Assembly (NCBI GenBank): GCA_021795275.1
Contig: JAJYPO010000003.1
Span: forward strand, 1-41,541
Length of the DNA: 41,541 nucleotides
Reading direction: 5' to 3'
Origin: Nitrospirota bacterium
Lineage (GTDB): Bacteria > Nitrospirota_A > Leptospirillia > Leptospirillales > Leptospirillaceae
Under the pieces are notes generated by a model, which saw nothing but the letters and a program-made list of their open reading frames with translations, made no database searches and had not been told where the DNA came from. Within the stretch, counting starts at the first letter, position 1, and every line of letters starts with the position of its first letter. Positions 1-8,549 of this stretch are shown here, piece by piece. Position numbers and translations under genes: made by a program.

Positions 1-295
1 ATTTGAAGACGATAACGTCTCCCCTTCGGGGATGTCCCGTCCGGAACAGAAAGCGGTCATGGAAAGGGTTCTTGACTCCGTAAGCCAGCTTGGAAACGAG
101 AATCTGGTCCCCCACGAGGAGGGTCGGGATCATCGATCCCGAAGGGATCCTGAAGGCCTGAACGATGAAAAGCTTGAGGACGGCGGCGATGACGAAGGCT
201 GTAAGAAGCCCTTCGGTGAGCTCTCGCACAAGCCCCTTTTTCTTTGGGGCGATCGCGGCCTTGGTGATCTTTGGCTCGTCAGGGGAGGTGGTCAC
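1..295 (-). CDS. lepB: Signal peptidase I, N-terminal part (runs off the left edge)
   Basis: This is the membrane-bound leader peptidase that cleaves signal peptides from exported proteins on the outer face of the inner membrane. About 98 codons are visible. After a charged N-terminus comes a hydrophobic anchor ([17 protein letters not shown]), then the SGSMIPTL box whose first Ser-x-Met serine is the catalytic nucleophile in this family, then [12 protein letters not shown] and an RRGDVIVF segment. The catalytic Lys region and the C-terminus lie outside the window. I chose the GTG start at 293-295 because it overlaps the lepA stop as GTGA, which implies translational coupling; lepA-lepB is a classical operon order. 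Confidence 0.9.
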   Translation of the reverse strand, partial: MTTSPDEPKITKAAIAPKKKGLVRELTEGLLTAFVIAAVLKLFIVQAFRIPSGSMIPTLLVGDQILVSKLAYGVKNPFHDRFLFRTGHPRRGDVIVFK

Positions 296-2112
296 TTTTC
301 CCTGCTTCCTTCCGAAACCCTGAGGACGGCCATGAAGGCCTCCTGGGGAACTTCGACGCGGCCGATCTGCTTCATCCGCTTCTTTCCTTCCTTTTGTTTT
401 TCAAGGAGTTTTCTCTTTCGGGTGATGTCCCCCCCGTAGCATTTCGCCAGAACATTCTTCCGCATGGCCCCGATCGTTTCGCGGGCGATGACCCGGGAGC
501 CGATGGCCGCCTGGATGGCCACCTCGAACATCTGGCGGGGAATGACCTCCTTGAGTTTTTCCACAAGAAGCCGTCCGCGGGAATAGGCCCTGTCCCTGTG
601 GACGATGAAGGAAAGGGCGTCCACCCGTTCCCCTGACACGAGAACGTCCACCTTCTCGAGATCGGCGGGGCGATAGCCCAGCCATTCGTAGTCGAAGGAG
701 GCGTAGCCCTTGGACAGGCTTTTCAGACGGTCGTAGAAGTCCAGGACCACCTCGTTCAGAGGGAGTTCGTACTGGACCTGGACCCGGCGGGAGTCAAGGT
801 AGCGAAGGTCGCGCTGGATACCCCGGCGCTCCTGGCAGAGGGTCATGACAGGACCGAGGTATTCGGTGGGCATGTAAAGAGAGCCGAGAATGAAGGGCTC
901 GAAGATCGTCTCGATCTTGTTGGGAGGCGGCATTTCGGCGGGGTTCACCACCGTAATCTCCTCCCCGCCCTCGAGGCGGACCTGGTAGACGACGGTGGGA
1001 GCGGTGCTGATGAGGGAGAGGGAAAATTCCCGCTCGAGGCGTTCCTGAACGATCTCCATGTGGAGGAGTCCCAGGAATCCGCACCGGAAACCGAATCCCA
1101 GGGCGAGGGATGTCTCCATTTCATAGGTGAAGGAGGCATCGTTCATCCGGAGTTTGTCGAGGGCCTCCTTGAGATCCTCGTACTGGTCCGAGTCCGTCGG
1201 GAAAAGGCCACAGAAGACCATGGGCTTCGTTTCCTGGAAGCCGGGATAGGGTGTGATCCCGGCGTTGCCCGCATCGGCCACCGTGTCCCCGATTCGGGTT
1301 TCCCTGACCGACTTGATGCCCGTGACGACGAAGCCTACCTCCCCGGCCGAAAGGGTGTCGAGCTCCACCCGCTTGGGGGTGAAGGCCCCGACCGAGAGGA
1401 CCGGATAGTCCCTCCCCGTTGAGAGAAGCCGGATGGATTTCCCCGGCGAGAGGCGTCCGTCGAAGACGCGGACGAGGATGACCGCACCGAGATAGGCGTC
1501 GAACCAGGCGTCGAAAAGGAGCGCACGAAGGGGGGCCTCTCGCGATCCGGTCGGAGGGGGGACCTGGTGGACGATGGCCTCGAGGACCTCGTCGATCCCG
1601 ATCCCTTCCTTGGCCGAGATGAGGATGGCTCCCGATGCATCGAGACCCACGGCTTCCTCGATCTGTTCGCGGGTCCTCGGGAGATCGGCCCCGGGTAGGT
1701 CGATCTTGTTGATGACCGGTATCATGTGGACGTTGTTTTCAAGGGCCAGATAGGCATTGGCAATGGTCTGGGCCTCGACGCCCTGGGAGGCGTCGACCAC
1801 GAGAAGGGCCCCTTCGCAGGCGGCCAGCGATCGGGAAACCTCGTAGGTGAAGTCGACATGGCCCGGCGTGTCGATCAGGTTGAGAAGGTAGTCCTTCCCG
1901 TCCTTGGCACGGTAGTTGAGCCGGACGTTGTGTGCCTTGATGGTGATGCCGCGTTCCCGTTCGAGATCCATCGCGTCCAGAATCTGTTCCCGGGACTCTC
2001 TTTTTGTTACGGCCCCTGTAAGGTCGAGCAGACGGTCGGCCAAGGTGGATTTCCCGTGGTCGATATGGGCAATGATGCAGAAGTTGCGGATTCGCTCTAT
2101 CGGATAGTCCAA
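292..2112 (-). CDS. lepA: Elongation factor 4 (LepA), ribosome-associated GTPase
   Basis: LepA is a translational GTPase related to EF-G that acts on the ribosome. The G motifs are intact: AHIDHGKST (P-loop), DTPGHVDF and NKID. They are followed by the EF-G-like domains and the LepA-specific C-terminal region ending in the basic [30 protein letters not shown] stretch (two segments of that motif flank CYGGD). A longer frame opens at an ATG at 2160 (622 residues). I prefer the TTG at 2110-2112, which gives about 606 residues beginning [10 protein letters not shown] as in homologues, with AGAAGGAA about nine bases upstream; the ATG has no visible ribosome-binding site. It is coupled to lepB downstream and preceded by a good promoter at 2265-2293. 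Confidence 0.93.
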   Translation of the reverse strand: MDYPIERIRNFCIIAHIDHGKSTLADRLLDLTGAVTKRESREQILDAMDLERERGITIKAHNVRLNYRAKDGKDYLLNLIDTPGHVDFTYEVSRSLAACEGALLVVDASQGVEAQTIANAYLALENNVHMIPVINKIDLPGADLPRTREQIEEAVGLDASGAILISAKEGIGIDEVLEAIVHQVPPPTGSREAPLRALLFDAWFDAYLGAVILVRVFDGRLSPGKSIRLLSTGRDYPVLSVGAFTPKRVELDTLSAGEVGFVVTGIKSVRETRIGDTVADAGNAGITPYPGFQETKPMVFCGLFPTDSDQYEDLKEALDKLRMNDASFTYEMETSLALGFGFRCGFLGLLHMEIVQERLEREFSLSLISTAPTVVYQVRLEGGEEITVVNPAEMPPPNKIETIFEPFILGSLYMPTEYLGPVMTLCQERRGIQRDLRYLDSRRVQVQYELPLNEVVLDFYDRLKSLSKGYASFDYEWLGYRPADLEKVDVLVSGERVDALSFIVHRDRAYSRGRLLVEKLKEVIPRQMFEVAIQAAIGSRVIARETIGAMRKNVLAKCYGGDITRKRKLLEKQKEGKKRMKQIGRVEVPQEAFMAVLRVSEGSREK

Positions 2113-2264
2113 AAACCATATTCCTTCTGTCTGGGCAAGGTCCGAGACCCAGGAGTGCATGTCAGCAGTGAAGGAGACGGTCGGGCGAATCTGGGGGGCC
2201 CGCGCTCCGGGGGAGGACGATGTCGGATTTTTACGGAAAAATAAAAAACCGTCTTGTCCTTCCT

Positions 2265-2293
2265 ATACTAGCAGAGGGCCCCGGACGGTTCAA
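2265..2293 (-). promoter_or_regulatory. Sigma-70-type promoter for lepA-lepB
   Basis: On the minus strand TTGAAC (2288-2293) and TAGTAT (2265-2270) are separated by exactly 17 bp. Transcription would start near 2258, leaving a leader of about 145 nt before the preferred lepA start. The rest of 2161-2396 holds the DUF2892 terminator and nothing else I can identify. Confidence 0.6.
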
Positions 2294-2364
2294 GAAAACG
2301 GGATCCAGGATCATTTTTCGCACGTTATCAAGAAGGGGACGACGAAAAGAATGCCGGGAGGACG

Positions 2365-2390
2365 AAAAAAGGGAGACGGAGCGTCTCCCT
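2365..2390 (-). terminator. Rho-independent terminator after the DUF2892 gene
   Basis: An 8-bp perfect stem (GGGAGACG at 2371-2378 with CGTCTCCC at 2382-2389, 3-nt loop) is followed on the minus strand by a run of six T (A at 2365-2370). It lies seven bases past the stop of the gene at 2397. Confidence 0.85.
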
Positions 2391-2396
2391 TTCTGG

Positions 2397-2597
2397 TCAG
2401 GAATCCTTGCGCTTCATGGGACAGGTATTGATTCCCAGGAGGGCATACAATCCGCAGAAACCGATGATCCCCGTCGCGAGGGGCAGGAGGCCGATCCACC
2501 CCCACGCGGTCTTCGGGCCCACATAGACGAGCGAGATGAGGGCGAGCCCCAGCAGAATCCGTACCGCGCGATCGATCGCCCCTTCATTCACCTTCAT
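2397..2597 (-). CDS. DUF2892 (YgaP-like) small inner-membrane protein
   Basis: This is a 66-residue protein with the DUF2892 pattern: a short N-terminus with DRAVRILLG, one hydrophobic segment (LLGLALISLVYVG), a WGWIGLLPL turn, a second hydrophobic segment (ATGIIGFCGLYALLGI), then the family's terminal NTCPM. In related proteins this unit is often attached to rhodanese domains, but here it stands alone. The ATG at 2595-2597 has a strong ribosome-binding site (AAGGAGG). It is monocistronic, with a promoter at 2690-2717 and a terminator at 2365-2390. The molecular function of the family is not established, and no partner is visible. Confidence 0.85.
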   Translation of the reverse strand: MKVNEGAIDRAVRILLGLALISLVYVGPKTAWGWIGLLPLATGIIGFCGLYALLGINTCPMKRKDS

Positions 2598-2689
2598 TTT
2601 ATCCTCCTTCGATTCCGGGACTCCACTGAAGCCGTCCCGATGGCAGCAGTCCGACCGATTCCGGACGGCGACCGGTCTCTTCTGGATTA

Positions 2690-2717
2690 AGTATACTCCC
2701 GTCCGGGGTGCGCGCAA
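2690..2717 (-). promoter_or_regulatory. Promoter for the DUF2892 gene
   Basis: On the minus strand TTGCGC (2712-2717) and TATACT (2690-2695) are separated by 16 bp, about 93 bp upstream of the DUF2892 start. The -10 element is good and the -35 element partial. Confidence 0.5.
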
Positions 2718-2730
2718 CGGAATGGCCGGG

Positions 2731-3363
2731 TCAGGTTTCAGTTGCGGAGGGGCAAATGTCGGAGAGAACGCATCCCTGGCAGAGAGGCGCCTTGGCCAGG
2801 CAGACGTAGCGACCGTGGAGAAGGAGGCGCGAGGCGGTGGGGGTCCAAAGTTCCGGTGGAAGCATCTTCGCGAGCGTCTGTTCGATGATCTCGGGGTCGT
2901 TCGAACGGCTCCATCCGAGTCGTCGGCAGACGCGTCCCACATGGGTGTCGACAAAAATCGCCGGCTTGTGGAAGGCATTGGCCAGGACCACGCTGGCTGT
3001 TTTTCGTCCGACCCCGGGGAGGGTCACGAGTTCGTCGAGACTGTCGGGCACCCTTCCGGCGAAGTTCTGAAGGAGGGTCTGGGCAAGATCCCGGATATGG
3101 CCCGCCTTCCGGCGGAAGAATCCGGTGGGTTTCAGGATCTCCTCAAGGTCGTCGATCCTCGCATTCGCGAGTGAGCGGGGGTCGGGGTAGCGCCCAAAGA
3201 GGGTGGGAGTGACCCGGTTGACGGTTTTGTCGGTGGTTTGAGCCGACAGGACCGTGGCGACGAGAAGCTCGAACGGGTTCCGGTAGTCGAGTTCCATGTC
3301 GGGATTCGGAATGGAGCCTTCCAGCCTTTTCAGAACGTCCCTGACCGGAGCCGGGGGCGTCAA
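2731..3363 (-). CDS. nth: Endonuclease III (base-excision repair glycosylase/AP lyase)
   Basis: Nth removes oxidised pyrimidines and nicks the abasic site. About 210 residues are present, the usual size. The substrate-binding start NPFELLVATVLSAQTTD, the helix-hairpin-helix LPGVGRKTA with the Lys that forms the Schiff base, and the catalytic Asp in VDTHVGRV are all visible. The C-terminal four-cysteine loop that binds a 4Fe-4S cluster is intact with spacing C-x6-C-x2-C-x5-C. The likely start is the TTG at 3361-3363, overlapping the stop of the upstream GH15 gene as TTGA; homologues need roughly this length of N-terminus, and no better ATG exists before NPFELL. The two genes are therefore translationally coupled despite unrelated functions. 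Confidence 0.93.
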   Translation of the reverse strand: MTPPAPVRDVLKRLEGSIPNPDMELDYRNPFELLVATVLSAQTTDKTVNRVTPTLFGRYPDPRSLANARIDDLEEILKPTGFFRRKAGHIRDLAQTLLQNFAGRVPDSLDELVTLPGVGRKTASVVLANAFHKPAIFVDTHVGRVCRRLGWSRSNDPEIIEQTLAKMLPPELWTPTASRLLLHGRYVCLAKAPLCQGCVLSDICPSATET

Positions 3364-5330
3364 GGGATGTCATCCCATGGATGGCGGTCCTGGCCCGACT
3401 CGAAGAGCTCGACCATGGTCAGCACCCATTCGGCATGGCTCCAGGTGAGGGGGGAGGCGGACAAGGGCTCCATCGTTTCCGGATGGTATTGCTCCGCCAG
3501 CATTCCGGTTTTTCCCGCCCGGGCGACCACCCAGTCGAGGAGGGAGCGGATCCGGTCGGAGTGGAGAGGGTCGGGAACGGTCCGGATGAGCCACCGAACC
3601 TTCCAGAGGGTCGATATGATCCAGGGATTGCCCGGATGGGAAGGGTCGTTCCTGTAGTAGGGATCGTTCCGGTAACGGATGATCCCGCCCGCGCCTCCCT
3701 GGGACAGGTTGTCGAAGAGATGCTCCATGGCCGGAGCCAGAAAGGGGTCCTGCGGAGAAAGAAGACCGATCCAGTACAGGGCGGAAAGACTCGAATCCGG
3801 AACGCGGTCCGGCTCGAAGGATCCTGCCCGCGTCAGGTGAAGTCCCCGGTAAAAGGTCCCTGATTCCGGATCGAAAAGATGGGATTTGAGACCTTGTTCG
3901 ATCTCGGCCCGGGCCTTGTCGAAGCGTGCCGAAGCCGCACCGTCCCCGAACCGGTCCGCCAGCCGTCCCGCTGCCTTGAGTCCCGCCCAGACCGTTGCCA
4001 CGGTGAAGGTCCAGACTCCAGGGCGCTCCTCCCAGAGATCGTAGGAGGGTCCGGGAAGTCCCGTCTTCTCGTCCCGGAAGGACTCCAGGAAGTTTGCGGC
4101 GGGAAGAACGAATGAGGGGTAGAGATGGTGAAGGGAATCCATGTCCCGATAGCGTTCGAGGTGCTGCTCGAAGGCCCAGATGCACAGGGCGGTTTCATCT
4201 TCCTGGATTGGATAGGGAGGCGATCCGGGAACTCCGGCCGGGTGCCAGGAGGATCCCGGCGAAAGGGTCGGATGATATTTATGGAGCAGATACCCTTCCC
4301 GGGAGAGGAGCCCCGGCAGGAGGCGGTAGAAGCGCCGGGTCAGGTCTCCGTACCCGGCCCTGTCCAGGGCGTGGGCAATGATCGCACCGTCGCGGGGCCA
4401 GAGATAGGAATAGGTATCCCTCGACAGGGAGAGGGAATCTGAATCGACGGCGGCCACGATGGAGCCGTTGGTGGCCATGTGGTTCCTGAGAATGAAAAGG
4501 CTGTGGCGGAAAAGGCGACGATAGGGCTCCGGAAGACGGTCTGATGAGGCGGGCGGGGTGTCGATCCAGAAGTCGAAAAAGCTCCGGGTCCGGGAGAGGG
4601 AGCTCTTTTCCCCGGTTTTGATGGCGTTCGCCAGTAGATCGGTGACAAGGTCGAAGGAGGAGGCTGCGGCCAGGATCGAGGTCCTCTCTGCGAAGCCGCC
4701 GGAGGGAACCTCGATCCTGACCGAATAGACGGAATCGACCGCTCCCTGTGCAATGGGGTTTCCTTCGAGGCGCCCGTCTTCGGCGTCCTTCCATGTTCCC
4801 TCCCGGTGGCCGTGGCGGGCCCCGCAGGCATACTGGTCGAGCGAAGGCGATCCGCCGTCGAGAGTGGCCATCAGAAAGTAAACGTTGTCCTTGTAATGGA
4901 GCATGGCCCGCTGGTCCGGAAGGAATGCCGCCGTATTTCCGATGTCTGAGTGTGCGATGTCCATGTCATGATGGAGAAAAAGGAAGACTTCGGCCTTTTC
5001 GGAACCCATGTTGTCGATCCGGATGTGACGGTAAAGAATGTCTTCCGACGGGTCGATCCAGTCCGTAAGTGAGAATCGGAACTGGGGATACTCCGGGATC
5101 CTGAAATGCGTCTCGATAACTGGGGCCCGTTCTCCATAGGAACGGGAGAGAATGTGGTCGGGCCGGAGCCAGGTAAAGAACCCCCCTCTGGCGAGGCCGA
5201 TCCGGCAACGCCGCCCTCCCACGTGATTCTCTTTTCCTACAAGGGGATATGTGAGCTCCCGGACGAAGCCGCACTCGTCGAAGGAGACATAAAGGCATCC
5301 GTTCGAGATCGGAAGTTCCCTTGCCAACAT
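3360..5330 (-). CDS. GH15 glucoamylase-like glycoside hydrolase
   Basis: This 656-residue protein has the two-part architecture of bacterial/archaeal GH15 enzymes: an N-terminal beta-sandwich-like region (residues 1 to about 260) and a C-terminal (alpha/alpha)6-barrel. Family landmarks are YLWPRDGAII (around 315), YDLWEERPG with Glu434-Glu435 at the position of the general acid, and AEQYHPETMEP with Glu613 at the position of the general base, followed by LTWSHAEWV. GH15 members hydrolyse alpha-glucosidic bonds in starch, glycogen, dextrins or trehalose; the substrate cannot be read from sequence. No signal peptide is seen, so a cytoplasmic role in glycogen or trehalose turnover is likely. The start is the ATG at 5328-5330 with a close AAGGAG; a promoter lies at 5373-5402. 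Confidence 0.88.
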   Translation of the reverse strand: MLARELPISNGCLYVSFDECGFVRELTYPLVGKENHVGGRRCRIGLARGGFFTWLRPDHILSRSYGERAPVIETHFRIPEYPQFRFSLTDWIDPSEDILYRHIRIDNMGSEKAEVFLFLHHDMDIAHSDIGNTAAFLPDQRAMLHYKDNVYFLMATLDGGSPSLDQYACGARHGHREGTWKDAEDGRLEGNPIAQGAVDSVYSVRIEVPSGGFAERTSILAAASSFDLVTDLLANAIKTGEKSSLSRTRSFFDFWIDTPPASSDRLPEPYRRLFRHSLFILRNHMATNGSIVAAVDSDSLSLSRDTYSYLWPRDGAIIAHALDRAGYGDLTRRFYRLLPGLLSREGYLLHKYHPTLSPGSSWHPAGVPGSPPYPIQEDETALCIWAFEQHLERYRDMDSLHHLYPSFVLPAANFLESFRDEKTGLPGPSYDLWEERPGVWTFTVATVWAGLKAAGRLADRFGDGAASARFDKARAEIEQGLKSHLFDPESGTFYRGLHLTRAGSFEPDRVPDSSLSALYWIGLLSPQDPFLAPAMEHLFDNLSQGGAGGIIRYRNDPYYRNDPSHPGNPWIISTLWKVRWLIRTVPDPLHSDRIRSLLDWVVARAGKTGMLAEQYHPETMEPLSASPLTWSHAEWVLTMVELFESGQDRHPWDDIP

Positions 5331-5372
5331 GGCTCCTTGGTGCGAGGGGGGAGAAATGCGTTCGTCCTTCAG

Positions 5373-5402
5373 ATGCTACTCCAGGATCCCGGGCCGGTGC
5401 AA
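5373..5402 (-). promoter_or_regulatory. Promoter for GH15-nth
   Basis: On the minus strand TTGCAC (5397-5402), an 18-bp spacer and TAGCAT (5373-5378) sit 43 bp or more upstream of the GH15 start, just past a weak terminator of the preceding small gene. Confidence 0.45.
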
Positions 5403-5423
5403 GCCAGGACGGAAAGGGGACAA

Positions 5424-5459
5424 AAGAGGGAGAGGCTCAGCGGAAAATCTCCCCCTCTT
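5424..5459 (-). terminator. Weak terminator after the small membrane protein
   Basis: The arms AAGAGGG (5424-5430) and CCCTCTT (5453-5459) can pair across a long loop, and on the minus strand are followed by TTTTG. The placement between a small gene and the next promoter fits, but the loop is large. A second short inverted repeat (CTCCT/AGGAG) occurs at about 5475-5487. Confidence 0.35.
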
Positions 5460-5496
5460 AAAGTGGAACTGTTCCTCCTGTAGGAGTTTTCAGGAT

Positions 5497-5613
5497 TTAA
5501 CTGTGTGAGTGGGAGTCCTCCCTTCCGAAGAAATAGGAGATATAGCCCAGTCCTACAAAAAAGATGGTTGTGATGAGAACGATCATGACGGGATTGGCTG
5601 TGGGGCCGATCAT
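5497..5613 (-). CDS. 38-residue single-pass membrane peptide with His-Ser tail
   Basis: I do not recognise a family. The peptide starts MIGPTANPVMI, has one hydrophobic helix (MIVLITTIFFVGLGYISYFF) and ends GREDSHSHS. The ATG at 5611-5613 is preceded by GAGGAGG at good spacing, which is the main reason to believe it is translated; a longer in-frame reading from 5679 lacks such a site. Its size and single helix recall small accessory subunits of membrane complexes (CcoQ- or KdpF-like), but no such complex is encoded nearby. It stands alone next to the AT-rich stretch that would hold its promoter. Confidence 0.55.
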   Translation of the reverse strand: MIGPTANPVMIVLITTIFFVGLGYISYFFGREDSHSHS

Positions 5614-5639
5614 GGCAACCTCCTCGGATATGAGATTTT

Positions 5640-5766
5640 CCATCCATAAATCTGAATTTCCATATTTAATATACCACATGTAAATTACTTTAGTTTTATT
5701 AGTATTTATAATTTTAAATAAAATAATAGTTATAAAATTGAATGATAAGATTGTAATTAATTTTTA
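5640..5766. other. Very AT-rich intergenic stretch
   Basis: Roughly 15-20% G+C by eye, against neighbours above 60%. It contains runs such as TTTATAATTTTAAATAAAATAATAG and several possible -10 hexamers on both strands, lying between the divergent small membrane gene and the GGDEF-EAL gene. No ORF, repeat unit or clear inverted repeat is seen. From 5767 to 5960 the composition returns to normal; that part holds a TATACT at 5943-5948 that could serve the GGDEF-EAL gene. Confidence 0.7.
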
Positions 5767-5960
5767 GGCAAGGCGGGTCCCGGAAAATAGCTCCAGCAAG
5801 CCCTCTCCGGCATCGGGGTCGGGCGCGACCAGGTTTGGACCGTCCGGAAAGGGATGTCAGCACATCATGGGTGTGTCGGGTCGTCGTTTGTCGCTCCAGG
5901 TGCATCTGCAAGGTAATGATTCCCATGGAAGGTGTCTCGTTGTATACTTCGGGATGCAAA

Positions 5961-8420
5961 ATGGGAAATTTCCTCGAACTGGATCGATCCTTGGTGGGGA
6001 CCTTGATGAACCGATCTTTTCCGGCCCGCATGGGCAGTCCTCTGCTCTGGACCGTTTTTTCCCTCCTCTTTTTTCTCTTCGCCATCGGCGGTCTTGCCCG
6101 CCTGAACACCGATCACCGGACGGGAGTGCGGCTGGAGGCGGATCTGAGGATCCTGGCCACCGATCTGTTCGAAATCGAGTCCCTCCAGACGGCTCTTCGG
6201 TCCATGGACGAGGCACGGACCTCCATGGGGAAAAACGATTCCCAGGGGCTGGCCGAGTACCATGGATGGCGACTCCAGGGGGCCTCCGTCCTCTCCGATC
6301 TCTCCGGCCACGGGGACCGCCTGACTGCCGGCGAGAAAGGGATGCTGAAGGGAGTTTCCACTCTCTTCTCCTACCTGGAGCGACAGGAAGATTTCGTCCG
6401 GAAGGGGAGCCTTTCCCCGGAAGCCCTCCTTCCCCTTGGCGTGAACACCCAGATTTACTCCCTCCTGACGCGTCTGACCCGACGGATCCACGCCCACCAG
6501 ACTCTGTTCTTCCTCAAGCGCGAGGCTCTTTCCCGGGACAGGCAGGTCTGGGTCTTCCTCCTGGTCCTGTTTCTTTTGACGGGGCTTCTGTCCTTCGGAT
6601 TTTCGAGTTTTCTGAGCTCCCGGACCCGCCGTGCGATCCGGTTCCAGATGGGCCTCCTCGACCAGTTCGTCCTGACCGGGAGCGTGATCAAGGACTGGCG
6701 GGGACACCTCCGGCGACTTCTGTCCGGTCTGTCCGCTGCGGGTGGAATCCGCTGCCTGTTCGCCTTCTTTCCGGGGGAGGGGGATGGTCCGCTCTGCGAG
6801 CTCTTCTGGGCGGTGCCTCCGTCTGAGGGCGAGCGCCTTCGGGCGGAGTCCCTGATCCGGGAGAGCATCGGAGGGAGCGAGGGCCTTGCCGGATACGGTG
6901 AGATCCCTATCCGGCATGAATATTTACGGGGTGAAGGACATCTTTCGGGGGCGACCGGAGAGAGGCTCGAAATGCTGGCAAGAACTCTGTCTCTTCCGGA
7001 CCCCCCGGTCATCGGCATGGCCGGGATCGGCGTCGAAGGGTCGCGTCTGCACGATCCTGTCCGCCGTCAGGTCTTTGAAGGCATTCTCTCGAGCCTCCTG
7101 AATCTTCTTGGATCTGTCCGGGCCATTTCGAGCTATACGGAAAAGCTCGAGTACTACGCCGCCCGGGATCCTTTGACAAATCTTTACAATCAGCGGATTT
7201 TCTGGGACCTCCTCAACTACGAGGTGGGGCGAAGCGAACGGCACTCCCAGAGGTTTGTCCTCATGGTGATCGATCTCGACGACTTCAAGCGCATAAACGA
7301 TTCCTTCGGCCACAAGGCCGGGGATCTCTGCCTCGTCCGCGTTTCGGAGCTCTTCCGGCAGAGCGTCCGGAGGGAGGACATCCTCTTCCGGTACGGAGGG
7401 GACGAATTCTGCATCATTCTGCCCGAGACGGGAATCGAGCAGGGGTGGTCCACCGCCAACCGCATCCTCGAAGGAGTCTCCGGGATGTCCGTTCCCGTCG
7501 AGGGCGGAGTCGGCATCCCCCTTTTCGTCTCTATCGGAATTGCGGCCTGGCCCCGCCACGGCCGGGACGGGAGAGAGCTCTTTCTCATGGCCGACAACAT
7601 GATGTACAAGGCCAAACGAGCCGGAAAGAACCAGTGCGCCCTTCCGGCCGACTCCGACCTGGCCGCCACCTTCCGGCACGAGGGGGACATCTACCTCATG
7701 TTGCGCAAGGCCGTCATTGAGGAGCGGTTCATTCCCTACTACCAGCCGATCAGGGATGTGGCTTCGGGGGGAATCTTTGCCCACGAGGTGCTGGTCCGCC
7801 TTCCCCGGGCCGACCGTCCGGCGGAGATGATGCCGGCCTTCGAGTTCATTGAGGTCATGGAGCGGACCGGGCTCGTCGGGGCGATGGACGCGCTTGTGAG
7901 AAAAAAAGCCTTCGAAGCCCATGCCCTGGCCAATAGCTCCTTTCCCCTTTTCCTGAACCTTTCTCCGGGGAGCTTCCTGCGCCGCGAGGGGCTTGAGGAG
8001 CTCCGGTCCCTGGTCCGAAATGCGGGAATCGACCCGTCGATGATCGTCTTCGAAATCACGGAGCGGGAGGCGGTGGAAAATCTGGAAGAGCTGGTGCAGT
8101 TCATGAAAGAGATGCGCTCGATCGGAGTGCGGTTTGCCATCGACGACTTCGGAAGCGGATTCGCCTCCTTCGACTATCTTCGGGAGCTGCCGGTCTCCTT
8201 CGTCAAAATCGGCGGGGAAATCGTCCGGAACCTGGCACTCCACGACCACGTCGACCGGCTGATCGTCGAGAGTCTGGTTAAGATTTCCCGGCGGCAGGGG
8301 ATATACGTCATCGCGGAAACCATCGAGACGGAGGTTGTCATGGCCGAGGTCCGAAGGCTGGGTGTGTCGCTCGTCCAGGGGTACTTCATCGGCCCTCCCG
8401 CATCCTCCCTCCTCGCATGA
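5961..8420 (+). CDS. Membrane-bound GGDEF-EAL cyclic-di-GMP turnover protein
   Basis: It makes and/or breaks c-di-GMP in response to a signal. Order of parts (819-residue numbering): membrane helix at about 27-46, a mostly helical periplasmic sensor of about 150 residues, second helix (WVFLLVLFLLTGLLSFGF), a cytoplasmic linker with GAF-like length but no domain I can name, then GGDEF (479-483) preceded by an RxxD inhibitory site (RRED), then EAL. The EAL domain has EVL (609-611), FLNLSP, FEITERE, IDDFGSG (Asp728/729), AETIETE and QGYFIG, so most catalytic positions are kept. The usual K-I-D is K-I-G (749-751). The start is uncertain: ATG 5961 and ATG 6006 have equally modest Shine-Dalgarno sequences, and a TATACT at 5943-5948 would make the first almost leaderless. 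Confidence 0.88.
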   Translation: MGNFLELDRSLVGTLMNRSFPARMGSPLLWTVFSLLFFLFAIGGLARLNTDHRTGVRLEADLRILATDLFEIESLQTALRSMDEARTSMGKNDSQGLAEYHGWRLQGASVLSDLSGHGDRLTAGEKGMLKGVSTLFSYLERQEDFVRKGSLSPEALLPLGVNTQIYSLLTRLTRRIHAHQTLFFLKREALSRDRQVWVFLLVLFLLTGLLSFGFSSFLSSRTRRAIRFQMGLLDQFVLTGSVIKDWRGHLRRLLSGLSAAGGIRCLFAFFPGEGDGPLCELFWAVPPSEGERLRAESLIRESIGGSEGLAGYGEIPIRHEYLRGEGHLSGATGERLEMLARTLSLPDPPVIGMAGIGVEGSRLHDPVRRQVFEGILSSLLNLLGSVRAISSYTEKLEYYAARDPLTNLYNQRIFWDLLNYEVGRSERHSQRFVLMVIDLDDFKRINDSFGHKAGDLCLVRVSELFRQSVRREDILFRYGGDEFCIILPETGIEQGWSTANRILEGVSGMSVPVEGGVGIPLFVSIGIAAWPRHGRDGRELFLMADNMMYKAKRAGKNQCALPADSDLAATFRHEGDIYLMLRKAVIEERFIPYYQPIRDVASGGIFAHEVLVRLPRADRPAEMMPAFEFIEVMERTGLVGAMDALVRKKAFEAHALANSSFPLFLNLSPGSFLRREGLEELRSLVRNAGIDPSMIVFEITEREAVENLEELVQFMKEMRSIGVRFAIDDFGSGFASFDYLRELPVSFVKIGGEIVRNLALHDHVDRLIVESLVKISRRQGIYVIAETIETEVVMAEVRRLGVSLVQGYFIGPPASSLLA

Positions 8421-8457
8421 GCCTTTTCCCTGCGCGGTTTCTCCCGGTGTTGCATTC

Positions 8458-8502
8458 TGGTATGATGATCTGGTGGCAACTCTCGCCTGTCGGGAGTAGC
8501 CG
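8458..8502 (+). promoter_or_regulatory. Extended -10 promoter and leader hairpin for the YggX gene
   Basis: TGGTATGAT (8458-8466) is an extended -10 element. About 15 bp downstream the leader contains a 7-bp imperfect hairpin: ACTCTCG (8480-8486) pairing with CGGGAGT across a short loop. The rest of the 8421-8549 gap shows nothing else. Confidence 0.4.
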
Positions 8503-8549
8503 TCCCGTTTGAAGTTCGACATCCATGACAATGAAAGAGAGGTACTGGA

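Noticed and set aside
2397..2978. 193-codon minus-strand frame including the DUF2892 gene
   Set aside because: Only the last 66 codons match the family, and a strong AAGGAGG precedes the internal ATG at 2597; the upstream part overlaps nth and the promoter.
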